Both the position numbers and the translations under genes were made by a program. Below the pieces are notes generated by a model that did not search any database, was not told the DNA's origin, and saw nothing but the letters and a program-made list of their open reading frames with translations. Below are positions 1-12,800 of a stretch of 64,000 bases of DNA, in pieces (position 1 is the stretch's first letter; each line of letters opens with the position of its first letter). Location of the stretch: assembly GCA_963457665.1 (NCBI GenBank), contig OY735207.1, forward strand, positions 36,233,816-36,297,815, in the 5' to 3' direction. The stretch is from Thysanoteuthis rhombus (taxonomy: Eukaryota; Mollusca; Cephalopoda; Oegopsida; Thysanoteuthidae).

Positions 1-504
1 ATATAGCATATTCAGAAAGTATTACAAAAGAATTAACTTGCATCACCAGAAGTATAATAACACTAGAAAATAGAACAGCTGATGGCATGTATATAACATC
101 TGGTCTCAGATATAATAGTTGAGCATGTAGCTATTGTCAACAATGGCTAAGTAATCCAAGTCAACCATATGTTACCAGGATTTACCAGCATAATGATTTG
201 GTGATTTTTTTAAAATACAATTATTCCAAAATAGTCAAGCTGAAACTTTTCTCTATCACACTTTACTCAATGGCACTGGAATTAGGATGACCAGAATGGT
301 GGACAATGCTGAAGTGAAAGGGTTGAGAATTCTGTTTTTAGTGATAAACATATAACAATACTTGAAAGGTTTGACCAATTACAATTTGAAATTTAAACAA
401 TAATCCCTATTTTTAATTGCCCAGCTGTTCCATCAATTGTGCATTTGCTTTGTGCTTACGTTCACAGCATATAAGAGCTAAGAATTCACAAATTTATAAG
501 GTCT

Positions 505-712
505 CATGTTGCAACAATGGCAGACAACCAATGGACATAATGACACACAACATCGATCCCAAGGCTGGCAGAATATGAGATGGCGAGAGGAACTGGACAG
601 GTTCAGAAAATATTGGCTCCGTGACGCCCACAATAGAGAGATGGGGTAAATCCTGGGGAAGGTCTTAGTCCAATGACAGACAGTAAAAGAATGATAATGA
701 TGATACTGGTTT
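505..712 (+). mobile_element. RTE-like LINE 3' tail, copy A
   Basis: This heavily 5'-truncated copy of the same RTE-like element is seen in longer form at 37740-39172. It reads broken WR[14 protein letters not shown] and ends with AGACAGTAAAAGAATGATAATGATGATA, a decayed (TGA)n-type tail. It lies antisense to the host gene, downstream of exon 16. Confidence 0.8.
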
Positions 713-1077
713 TCAAAGTAATCAGTAAATTCATAGCAGCAAGAATAAAAAAAGTTCAGATGATGATACAACTTTGGCTAACAAAAGATAAAGAACATGG
801 TAATATAACAGTGTCGTGGTGGGGGAGTTTCTGGTTTCAAATGTGTAACATTATAACATTGAGTATCTACTTTTTTGGTAAATTGAAGAGTTCATTGAAT
901 GTTCCAACAACAAATTACTAGAACTGTAAAACAATATAATTGAGTAAAAATTTGACGATAGGAACAAGCCTGGATGCTGCAGGGTTAAACTCCACTCTTA
1001 CTTCTATTCCGACTGGAGATGATTTCTGCAATTCCTGTATTATATATATATTAAATAAATTTGTAGATATGTAAAAC

Positions 1078-1330
1078 TTGTTAGTTCGGTTCAGTCAGTA
1101 AGAGAGCCAGCCACCAATCACTTGGTCATGTTTTCAAATCATGATCAGGAAATGCTAATTTTTATAAATGTATTGATTTATTTGAATGGAATAAGCCCTT
1201 GCATACTTACAATATAAATTTTTGTAGTTATGTAAGGCTTGGCAATTTAGCTCAGTCAGTTAGAGAGCAGCTTATCAAACACTAGGTCATTATTTCAAAT
1301 CATGGTAGGGAAATTTCAATTTTATATATC
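1078..1330 (+). repeat. Two direct copies of a decayed tRNA-derived SINE-like unit
   Basis: Units start at about 1078 and 1237. Both share a box-A-like TTAGTTCGGTTCAGTCAGTAAGAGAG or TTAGCTCAGTCAGTTAGAGAG string, then CACTTGGTCATG/CACTAGGTCATT, then TTTCAAATCATG as a degenerate B box, then an AT-rich tail. The spacing is about 159 bases. They look like old tRNA-headed SINEs, not functional tRNAs. Confidence 0.6.
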
Positions 1331-1461
1331 AGTTTGGTTTAACATGACAGCACAGACAAACAGTGAAGCGTTCATTACCTTAAATTTGAAGATTTTGGTT
1401 GTTGTCACAGTAAAAAAACAAAGTCAACTCCAGACTTGGACTGAAGTTTGACAAAACTTAC

Positions 1462-1579
1462 CAAATTGGAAATTGGAATAGGTTGGGCATACATGATAGC
1501 AGGCACTCATCACTCCTTCCATACAAAGGCCAAGACCCATAGCATAGAAAAGGCCGTATGGTTGAGGAATACCATAATG
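1462..1579 (-). CDS. SIDT: SIDT exon 16: TM4 with the SACYHVCP active-site motif
   Basis: This exon encodes residues 634-672 plus one base. It contains [20 protein letters not shown] followed by [17 protein letters not shown], among the most conserved stretches of the family. The Ser and His of SACYH belong to the membrane-embedded metal site seen in SIDT structures; the partner His/Asp residues of the last helices lie beyond the left edge. The donor is G|GTAAGT, phase 1, so at least one further exon follows below position 1. Confidence 0.96.
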
Positions 1580-4500
1580 CTGAAAAGAGATACAAAGATT
1601 CAGTAAATTAGGGTATTTTATAACTATTTGTAATGTTTTGAAAAATAAGCATCGGCATGAGTGCAGATATTTAAGGTTCTGATGTGTATAAGCCAGGTCA
1701 CTTAGCATTTTTTGTGTAGAAAATTTTATAAAGATCAGAAGTTATTTGGTGAAGTTTGGATCAAAATAGCTTTTGATAAGTTTGTGAAATTTTCCTAATT
1801 TTGTTTGATTTACTTTCAATGAATCAGTTTACAAAGTTTGGAACTGAAAAAAGACAAAGTGTTTTCCTAGAGAGACACACATTTTTTTTCAAAAAGAAAA
1901 ATCTTTTTCTGGGTACTACTGTTTGAAGTTTCCTGTTTTGTTCAAAATTAAGCATGTTTCTTTGACTCTTGACTTTTAACACCCTCAAATAACAAAAGAA
2001 ATTAGACTAGCGGATATCTAGAAAATAATTTTTGCTTCAATTTCTGAAATGAGGAATGACCATTACTAGACTTAAACCCAACAAAACAGGCAGAAAAAAA
2101 TTCATGTTCAGCTCATGTAAAAAACAGGGTTAGGCCAAACCAAAGTAAAAAAAAGTTGGTTAATGTGAAAAAGGTGTCAAAAGGGGGACTAAACTTGAAA
2201 AAGGGTGATAAAGTTAGATAAAAAGTGGGGTTAATTTCTCAACAGAGGAGAAGATTAAAATGTAAAAAGTTTAAAAGGAGAAGTACAATGCTAAAAGGGG
2301 AGGGCTTAATTTCATGAAAAAAGGGACTAATGTTAAAAAGAAGAGCTAATGTCAAAAATAGGGTAAATAGTTAAAAAAAAAAGGGGGCATTGCATAATTT
2401 TGGGATAAGTGGGGCTAATGTCAAAAAAAGAGGAGCCCCCCCCAAAAAAAGTGTGTGTGTGTGTGTGGGGGGGGTTAATGTTAAAAAGGGGGAAAACTTC
2501 CCACTCAGTTTTCACCAGTAAAAGAGAAAAAAGGTCATCCTTCAATTTTGACTCCTAAAAAGTGGGAGAAGTCCCCCATAGATTTTGAACACTTCAATGA
2601 TAAAACAAATTCACTATCCATTTGGACTGTAAGGGTTACCTCTCATGTCAACCACTAAAAGTGAAAGACAATTTACACCTTAATTTTGACCTATGAAAAT
2701 GAAAGAAAATTCCCTCTTCAAAATTCAACTTGATTCTAACTCCTGAAAATGGAGAAAAAGATTTCCCACTCAATTTTTACCTTTGAAAGTGAAAAAAAAG
2801 TTCCGATTTTGACATCTAAAAGTGAAAAATTAAAGCCCCCCCTGCGATTTCGTCACCCAAAATTGAAAAAAAAAAATCTACCCCTTGATTTTTACCATTA
2901 AAGTGTAAAAATATTCTTCCTTGTCCAAGTAAATCATTGTATAATAATTCTAAGAAATACCTTAAAATAATCAATGAAATTTTTTGAAATTGACCTAACA
3001 GTTTCTGACCTCTTTCTTAATGAGGATAGGAGATATCATTTTTATCAAACATGAATTACAGTTAAGCTGATCATTTTTCATGAAAACAATTTTCATTATA
3101 ACCAAAGTTTATCTCACGATTCTCTAATGACTTTGAACAGTGATGCTTACTATGAGGTTTTCTTTCAAAATCCTTTCAGTAAGCATGCCTTAACAGTAAA
3201 TTCAAGCAATGGCTTACCTCTGCCAACTGCTGTGCAAATACAATTCATACAAAAAACAACTGGCTGTGCATTATAAAGTTTTATGAACAACAAAAGAAAT
3301 ATACCTACCTGCTCAATGTTTCCAAATTTCTTTACAGTTTCTCTATGTAACAGATCTCTAAAAATATACAAAGAAATCCACAGATCAGCAAAACATTTCA
3401 TTTATAATAAATACTCAAGTTAATAATATAGTTTCATAGTGGTGCAGCTTAGCCAAATAATTGTGCATTTTGTGATAAAAACATAGAATTTGGTACACTT
3501 ATAGCCAAAGGCATTGAAGAGAAAATTGGATGTTGAGCCTTCAGAAATTTTCGAGCTATCACCTATTGCAACCATTTAAAATGCCAGCTGTTTCCAGATG
3601 AATGTGGTATTCTTATGTTATGATATTGAGGATATAATTAATTAAATTTTTTATCATAAATAGTTCTTGGGAATTGCCATATGGACAATACATGCATGTC
3701 ATCAAAAATTAAAGATGTGAGTCATGGCTGGCATGAAAATTGTATTTGCAATGAAGTTGTGTTGACTAGTCTGATATGGATGACCTCAGTGTCAAATCAT
3801 ATCTTTTTATGACACAGAATTAGAATTGGGAACTGTAGAATAACCCAGAAGCTTCCTTTATTCAGTACTCCCTTTCACAGTAATAGAGGCCAACAAAGTT
3901 CAAGCCAGTCAATGTATGATACAGCGAAAGAGCACATGCCTCAAGCATGTTGATCAATGTGGTTGCTGCCAACTTGAGTTTACACAAAAAACACACACAC
4001 ACTTGTCTTGGACTTTTTGTTCTCTTTATTCTAAGTCTTGGACACAATATTAATGACCAGCAAACTGTTCAAGCATGATACATAAAACTGGCTCCTCTAA
4101 TGAGAGAGATCCGACACTAATTATTCGCATTCAAGCCGACTCATCTTTCTTTGTACATGATATATCAATACATATATTAACACTAAGGGCCAAATGATTT
4201 TGTTGACTGTTAGGTATCTTTCAAAGTTCCGAATGCCTGTCAAAGATCATATTTTGGTAGTAGACCCTGAGACACTGCAACAGCTAACATCACAAGATCA
4301 GTATCAACGTTTTGAATCATGATCACCATTTCTTGCTGCATGGGCCACATGTAATAACATGCGACTATCTGTTTTACCCCCTGTGCGTGCATCGAGCAAT
4401 CAATGACAAATCTGGAAATGATGGCTTGCTGAGAACTTTTACATCACCTGTGACAACAAGCTGCTTATCCTCCCTCACAAACCATCTGAGAAGTACATCT

Positions 4501-7500
4501 GGGAGAAAGGTGAACAACTCAGTCTTATTGCTGTCAACTGCAAGAAAGTTTTACCAATTCCTGAGAATGGCTGTAGCACCCACCAAGCATCTGTGCCCCT
4601 TTTCAATGATATGCTCTTGTAGCAGCTTTCAAAGACTCAGGTGTGTAGCGGCCCCACACTAAATCAAGTATTAGGACTTGGAAAAGCTATCAGCATTTAT
4701 GTCTGGCTACAATGCACAAATGCTAATTTTCCATGCTTGCTAACTGAGAAATGAGAAATGAAGTCTAAGGAATAATTCCCACATATGGGACACTCACTCT
4801 AACTTCACGACTATTTATTAGAAAGAAATTGAATCAGTTTAAAAGTTTTAGCTGTGGACTATCAGAACGTACTACACCAAAAAGCCCGTCACACAAAGTA
4901 AGAAATGAAGTAACAGTGATTGGCCCAGATATGAGAATTATTCCTGTTGTTTTAAAGTCAGCAAATTGGAAATAACACATGTGCATTTAAGCCAGGTATA
5001 AATGCTCAGGGTCTACAGGCATTTGGAACAGGACAGTATTTTCAATACCTAGCAGTCCATGACATTGCTGCAAGCCTAGGCCCTTAGAAGAAGGCATGTG
5101 TACTTCCACCATTTCAGGCATTGATAGGCTATTACACACTTTTGGGGCTACTGGGAAAAGACTGTGTGGGCTGTATAGACTGTCTCTTCAGATCTTTCAC
5201 ATGCCGTTCTGAAACAATTTTCTGTCCCGGATGACATACTACAGGAGGTAATAGCCACAATTGAGAGGTTTATGATTCTGCTCTATGACTGAACAAGCAC
5301 ATTTACAGAAATAGACAAGGCAAGGAGGAAGCTTTTTCTGAAGAGACACAATGTGCAGTCAATACCTTCCACAAAGGCAGATCTAGAGGAGCACACTAAG
5401 AGAGCAGTGTATCAAGGAGGCCATGTGTGGGGTCAGATGTTAATGTCCACACCAGAACTACCTCTACTAATGGGGCTGGTCAAAGACATCTGAGGAGTAC
5501 CATGCACAAGACATCTTGCTTTTCTCTCTCTATGGTACACAAAATTATTAATTTTTTTGCCTCAAATATTCCATTTGAAAAAAATACTCAGACTGCAGCC
5601 ATATTTTCCTGAAGTTGAAGACGAAGAGTAAAGTCAGTGAATAAGAATATATATCAAAAAGGGTGGAGTCCTTGAAAAAAAAAAAAACATATTCAGGGGT
5701 GTGGCTCTGAAGTGGATGGAGAACAATTTCAAATTCCCCCCACAGGGTCCCCCCAAAGCTTTCTGCAATGTCTAACATGATACATAATACAGGTCTCAAG
5801 CTCCCAGGTTGGGAACCATTGCACTAACTGTACAATAGTTGAATCTGGGCGACCTTTTCAGTGCTCAATGTTTAATAAACCTCAGCTATGGCCCTGGGTC
5901 TACCTAACCATGGAGCATCATTCAGTAAGAAATCTCTAGTATGAAACTCTTGCCATGTTCAATCATTCACAGTATCTTCTTCAGAAACTTCAAAAATCTC
6001 TAGCTTTACATTTGAGTCACATATTTTCCTTTTTTAAAATGGCAAAAAAGCATATTTTCTTCAATCTTCAAAATGAGAATCAGTAAATAAAATTTGCTAA
6101 TTTTGACAAAATTTTTAAAAAGATGCATAATGATACAGTTCCATTCTCCCTATTCTCTGGACTTGTCTCCAACCAATTACCACTTTTTCAAGGCCTTAGC
6201 TGCTTATAAATGCCAGCAGGTGTTCACCAATTCAGACCAGGTTGAACATGCCTTCCAGCAATTCGTTGACTCCTGTGATCACAGTTTTTATTTTGATGGA
6301 ATAAATTCAATGCTGGATTGTTGGGAACAGTGCGTTGATTTTAATGGTACTTAATTTGACTAATAAAGTTGTGCTGGAATGGGATTATGAAGCCTTGAAG
6401 TTTGTGGTTCAAACTGACATATAAATTTGATTGTGTGATCAGAAAATACTATGGTTTATACAATTTTACTGACCTTCTCCAGACGAGGAGTAGGAACAAC
6501 ATGCCAAGCATGACATAGCCAATATTACTGAAGACATTATTGAATGCACTGAGAACTCCAAACGGCATGGCACACTTGAAGTTATAGTAGCAAGTGTCTT
6601 CATTCCCTGTCAGGTGAAGAACCTAAAAAATAGATAAAAACATGACAATGATCAGAAAAAAACAATTATTCAATATAAATAGCTTTTAAATTACTACACA
6701 ACAATGCAACACCTAGTATCATTCAGTTTATTTAGCATAATGATGGTAAGTTAGTAACAATAGAGAAGAGAACAAGACTGTTCATTTGTTATCTGTTATA
6801 TCTGTATATGTTACATCAACATGCTCAAAATTTAAAAAAAGGTAACAAAGAATAGTATATTATTTGTAAGTACTGATTTTATTTTCATGGTTATTGATGA
6901 ATTGATGCATTGAAATATACACTGTAGTCCCGTTATAACGTGGAAGTCGGGGTCCATAATTTTCTACCACATTATAAGTGAGTCCATGCTGTAATGAATT
7001 TTCCATTATAACAAACCTTATTCCATATCTCGACTCCAACCCAACTTCTTCAAAGCCAATCCTTATAATTCATACAAAAATTAAGATAAAACTATAGGTG
7101 TGGGGGTACAGAGGGGCTAGTCTGGCAGGAAGACAGAAATAAAAATAAAAACTTTTTGAATTGTGATACCTTACCAAGAGGTCACATTTTGTCAAATACT
7201 AGATACATATGTAGTGAGTGTCTGGAGCAGAAGTTTGACAATATCATAATAATTTTTTTAGCAACAGATGAAAGGGAAAGGTGTGATGAGTTTTATCTAT
7301 TGACTTCTGAAATGTTTTAGTCTAATTCATTTCCTTTTTGCAGTTGGTGTAACCTGATTCAGCAGTGGTTTTTCTATTTGAGTATTTAGACATTATTAGT
7401 GATTCTGCATTATATTGAACTGTTTTATTATGGGTCTACAGTATAGCTTAAAAGAAAACAAATACATGGATGTTTTTTTCAACAAGGTAACTTGAAGAAA

Positions 7501-9850
7501 ATAATCCATAAGACATGTATACCTTAAATTGGTGAGGCAAATTATTGGCAATAAATAACACGTTAGACAATCTTGTTTACCTCAGCAAGCAAGGTTCTGA
7601 ATGAATTTTGATGAAATTTAAGGAAGGCTGGACCATGCACTAGGAAAGAGGTATTCAAATTTAGGGGCATCACCAAGAATATTTTTTTAATTGAGATATA
7701 TTTTCCCCCTTTTTTTCCCATGTATTTATTTATATAATCATGTCTGTCCACACAGTATCTCCAAAAGTTCTCACTAAATTTCAATTAAATTTTGTGGGAA
7801 GGTGGGCCACAGGCTAAGTGAGAAGTAATTAAATTTTGGGCCGCATCCAGTAACTTTTTCAGTTACTACTCCCCTGTATTATAGTTATATGTCAATATAA
7901 GATCTCCAAAAGTTATCAATAAATTTCAATGAAACTGTGTGGAAACATGGGACATGGGCTAAGAAAGACGTGATTAAATTTTCGAGTGAATCCAGGGATT
8001 CGTTTTTGATCGTGAGATATCTTTTATTATTCTGTATGAACAGAGGTTAAAAATGAACAGTACGTAAAATTGCTACATCTAAATTTCAAGGGAGGTAACT
8101 CAATATTTGCACATATTTCCCCTTATAAAAAATATTTCATTTCATTCAGTTTTTAGTTAGTGTACAGAGTTGGTTGATGTGTGTGCTCTCTGAGTGCTTT
8201 TTAGTTAGATTCAAAGTGCTATTCCATTAATATCAACTCCCATTTAAAGTATTTAAAATCTTAGTTGTTTTTCATGTTTTGTTCAATCTGACCGTCTTCA
8301 GATGAATGTGTTCAATATAAGAACCTTGTGGTTGAGGTACCCCTACTTATCAGTCTGTTGTCATGATTTTTTTTCCTGATTCATAAGCTCCACTTTAGAA
8401 CTGAAAGCTCACCCACAAGAGGGAAAAAAAACAAACAGAAAAATCTTCACCCAAAGTGAGTACACTGGAGTGTTACCACTACTATAACAGAGCTTTTAGT
8501 GGAATTGAATGAGTCAGCAAAAAGAACCATGAAAATAAGGAAAACCCAACAGACAAAATTATAAGCAGAATAAAACTAAAACAAGACTTTACAATGGACA
8601 AAATCACTTGAAAAAATAACTGACTGAAATTTTGGAGAACGAAAAAGGTTTGGAGGATGGGAAAAAAAAATGATAAATAAAAACATTGAGCATCTTAGAC
8701 ATGAACTTACTTTTTGATAAGTAATCATCAGCTGAACAACAGGTAAGCCATAGAATATGACAATTGTCCATAAATTCCTGAAGGGAAAAAAATCAGTCTT
8801 ATTACAGAATGACTTTAAAACAATTCATCATTCAAAAGCACTTTTATCAAGATCTTTTCCCAGTCATTGACAAAAATGACTCAGAGACTTGAAATTATGA
8901 CATCTACAAATGCTATAATTTAATAATTCAAAATAATTAGTACTTTTTTTCAGAAAAGATAAATATGGAATAAAATAGAATGGATAAGTTTCAGAAGAAA
9001 GATAAGAATCTGTTAGGTTAATATGACAAGTGCCTCTTTTCTTGCCTTTAGACTTAAATCAAAGTATAGTATCTGTTCTTTTTTAATTCAGACTTTGGAA
9101 TTGAATTTAGAGACAATAAAACATTAAATTTGTTCACAAACTTCTTGAGAGTACCACTAATATTTCAAGAAAATTTACAGGTGCTTTTCATGTTTTTCAA
9201 GTAATATACACATAGAATATTGATCTTAGATAGGCAAATAAAAAAAAGTATGAAACCTCACCAATTATATACTTTTCCATACTTGGCCAGTTTTTTCCTT
9301 CCTTTCCTTGATAAGTCTGATACAAATAATGCAGTCTAGAGTGTTTAAAAACAAGAACAGAAAAAAGATAATTTGAGAATACAATATGAATACGTATGAA
9401 AAGAGATTCTTCAAAAGCGGTCAAAAACTTCCATCAACTTCTTTTACATTAGGCTGTTACAGATGAATTTTTTTTTAATCATAAAGATAATGCTAAAATG
9501 GAAAGATATACTAATGTGAATGCATTTTTTTTGTAGATTCAATGTAGGTACATATGAGAGGTTTTGGAGTCCTGAACAGCTATAGGGTCTACCAAATTAG
9601 TTTGACTAATTTTCAAGTACAAATTCAAATGAAGACATAATGCTGCTCAAGTTTCTAATGAGATGCAAGTTCAAGTCTCATTGGAAGTTATACTCCTTCA
9701 TTCATATTTCACACTAAGGTTAAGAGAGTATTTTACCAAGAAAGTTGTGTTGAATAGTAGTGAAAGGATCAAGAAAAGACCAGTTGAAAATTAACTAAGT
9801 CCAACATATATAAAAGAAAAAGATCTGAGATAGATAACGTAAGAAAACAC

Positions 9851-9882
<32 letters not shown>

Positions 9883-12800
9883 CCCCAAAAAAAATGAAAT
9901 TTAAAAAAACCTTTGTTCTAAAAACATCTTTCTCTTCTTCAGCATCATGCAGGAAATCAATGTCTTGAGTATCCAGAGAAGAATTTACTGATGAAGAATC
10001 ATCCGTGGTTGCACTTGGAGCATCCAAGAGGGGAGATGTAGGATCTGTATAAAGACAAGATAAAAATACCATTATAAAACCCCCTCAAAGATGAATCAAA
10101 GTTGTTTTAAGGTCATATTCAGCAGACCTTAATTATTCCTGGAATACTGGGTATTTTCACTTACTTGGTAAGGGAATCTACTTTTTGTCTATGAGCAGGT
10201 ATTTAGGTTTTAGGGATGTCTTTCAAATTCTGATTCTACTGCAGTCAATTTTCATCCATGATACCAAAGAGTGCTTTTTCTCTCTATTCTATGCTGGGGT
10301 AAAGCAAGAGCTCTCAACCCTTAGTACAGAAGTCATGTATTTCCTACAATTCCTAACCAGTTAAATTGAATATCACAGCATGATCCATGACCATTTTGTT
10401 AAAATACATTTCAGTGCCATGAATTGCCCATTGTTCAGTCAATTGATTTTGCAAAAAGCTATGAGACTAAAAATTATTTCTACTGAAATTTCATGCTGAC
10501 TAGCAGGATTATTTTAACAGAAATTGGCTAATCTTATTTTCCTTTGTTAAAACTAAATTGAATTATTGTTCCAAATTATCAGTAATCCTCTCTTTAATGA
10601 TTCTTCAGATGGTGTTCTTAATATGTGGGCTTGTATATTACAGGACACAATTTTGGCTGGATGTTTGTGAAATAGTTCACACTATTATATCTGATGAATA
10701 ATTCATTTTACCTCAATTGTTCCAATTGAATTGTTAATTGAATCATGCACTTTTCGTATATGTATAAGTTGTAAGTAAAGCAAATATTTAAAACACTTCA
10801 TGAAACCGATGATATTATGGTCATGATTTATTGAATAAGTAATTTAGAACTTTCATTCATGCAAATAATTACATAAACAAGTTGGATTAATCACTCAATA
10901 GACACCGTCACGTGACCAATGTCTTTTGGCAACAGGCCATGTTGAGGGTGACCGATTAAAAAACTTGGAAAAAGGGTTGATCAATGATTAAGTTACTTCT
11001 CTAGCATTTTGTTGGACAGTGATCACTAAAAAGTCTGCATTTTCAAAGAAGTATTAACTAGGGATCAATTAAGCATAAACTTATATTCATATATAAACTA
11101 GTATATTGAACTATCCATTAAAAACCTATTGGTTGGGGATTTTAGAAAAACAAAAACAAAAAAAAAAATTTTGTTCCAAGACATGATGAAAAAAACATTT
11201 ACTTTTTCAGCACCCTGACTCCATTAGAGTGGCGTATACACGCGATAATTTAAATAAATGAAAGTACTGATGGTTTATAATGATAATACAGTGAATTCTG
11301 GAGGTAGGGGAGAAAAAGAAACAATGAACTTGACTGCATTAAGGTCAAACTCCCTTGCTTCATTAAAATCTAAAGGGTAAACGGAATCCATTTCTCAACA
11401 CAATATTATTCCAAAACTATCCATCTCATTTCAATTCCTTTATTAGTAATACCTGTAAATAGGATTTGCAAACTGTTGCAAAACAAGTCAACCTGAGTTG
11501 AGCTTTAGGAGTGGGAAATGAATTCATCATCACTTTTAGTGTATGTCACGGTGTCACTGTTTTTCGTGTAGGATGTGAGTGGTTTTCAGTCATTGTCATC
11601 CATCATTGTTGTTACCTATGAAAATGAAGTCAAAACTCAATAGGAGGGGTTTGACAATAGAAAGAAAGAAAACTCTGTCTAATGGTTATTCTGCAACTAG
11701 CCTTGAAAGCAAGGAAACGAGCAAGAAAAAGTGTACTCAGCCTGATGACAGTTAATCCGCCACTGGCCTCGAATTTACCTTCATTGTAATTGTTGTTGCT
11801 TTTTATTGCAACTAAACAATCAAGATTAAGGTAAATAAGGTTGGTTCTTTGGGAAATGGTTTTCGTAGTGTTTTTCGTAAACTAAACTGAAAAATTGCCA
11901 ACTACTTTTTGGAAATCTTTTAAAATCAAACCAAAGAAAACAGTGGTCATTCAAATCAAAACAAACCAAAACGTATTTATTGAATGAACAATGATCCTCA
12001 CCCTCACAACGTCTCAATGACAATAGATTCCAACATGATTTCATCAAATTTTGGAGGGCTTTTCACCTACCCTCTTCAAATTCTATGCTGAACTTTTGAC
12101 ACCATAAATATTAACATCTGACTAATCACGATAGTAAAGTCCATTCTGTAGGAGTTCGACAATGATCATGGATGTATTTTAGTTCATTGCCAAAAGATGA
12201 AGACCTAATACTTTATTATAATGAGAAAACAAGTCATGATAAAAAAAAAATAGTTTTTTCTCACTGCACTTTGCAATGTTAATCCAAAGTTTTTCATAAA
12301 TTAGATAGATAAAAATACAAAAAGCGGCAAAAACACAAAACCTAAAATATATCTCTTATACAAGATATTGGCCATACATTCAATACCAAAGGTATATAAA
12401 GTGGCATGGTCTAGCCCTTTGTGGCTTTTATTTCAAGATCAAAGTGTAGTATTGCTTATTCCCATGTCAATGAAACATGACTTTAAATGCTATTATAATT
12501 GTATTTTAATTGTTTTCTTTATGAATTTGAATTGGATTTAATTTGAATTTTTTTTCAATAAACAAAAAAGAAACTAATGATGTATCATGGTTGTATTTTA
12601 ATGGTTGAATGTTTTTCCTGAATTTTATAAAGCTATTGAAACAATAACTTATATATGAAAACATCATTTAATTACAGAAATACAAAACAAGCAATAATGT
12701 ATTTTAGCACAAAATGTAATAATAATTTATGAGTAAAAAATGAGTCAAAAAAGAGTAATGAAGAGTTATAATAAGAAAAAAATGATTTAGTGAAATCAAA

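Noticed and set aside
9791-10072. The ORF continuing past exon 11 into [10 protein letters not shown] and a CVCVCV run
   Set aside because: That tail is intron and (CA)n translation. SIDT homology ends at FRTK and resumes in exon 12.
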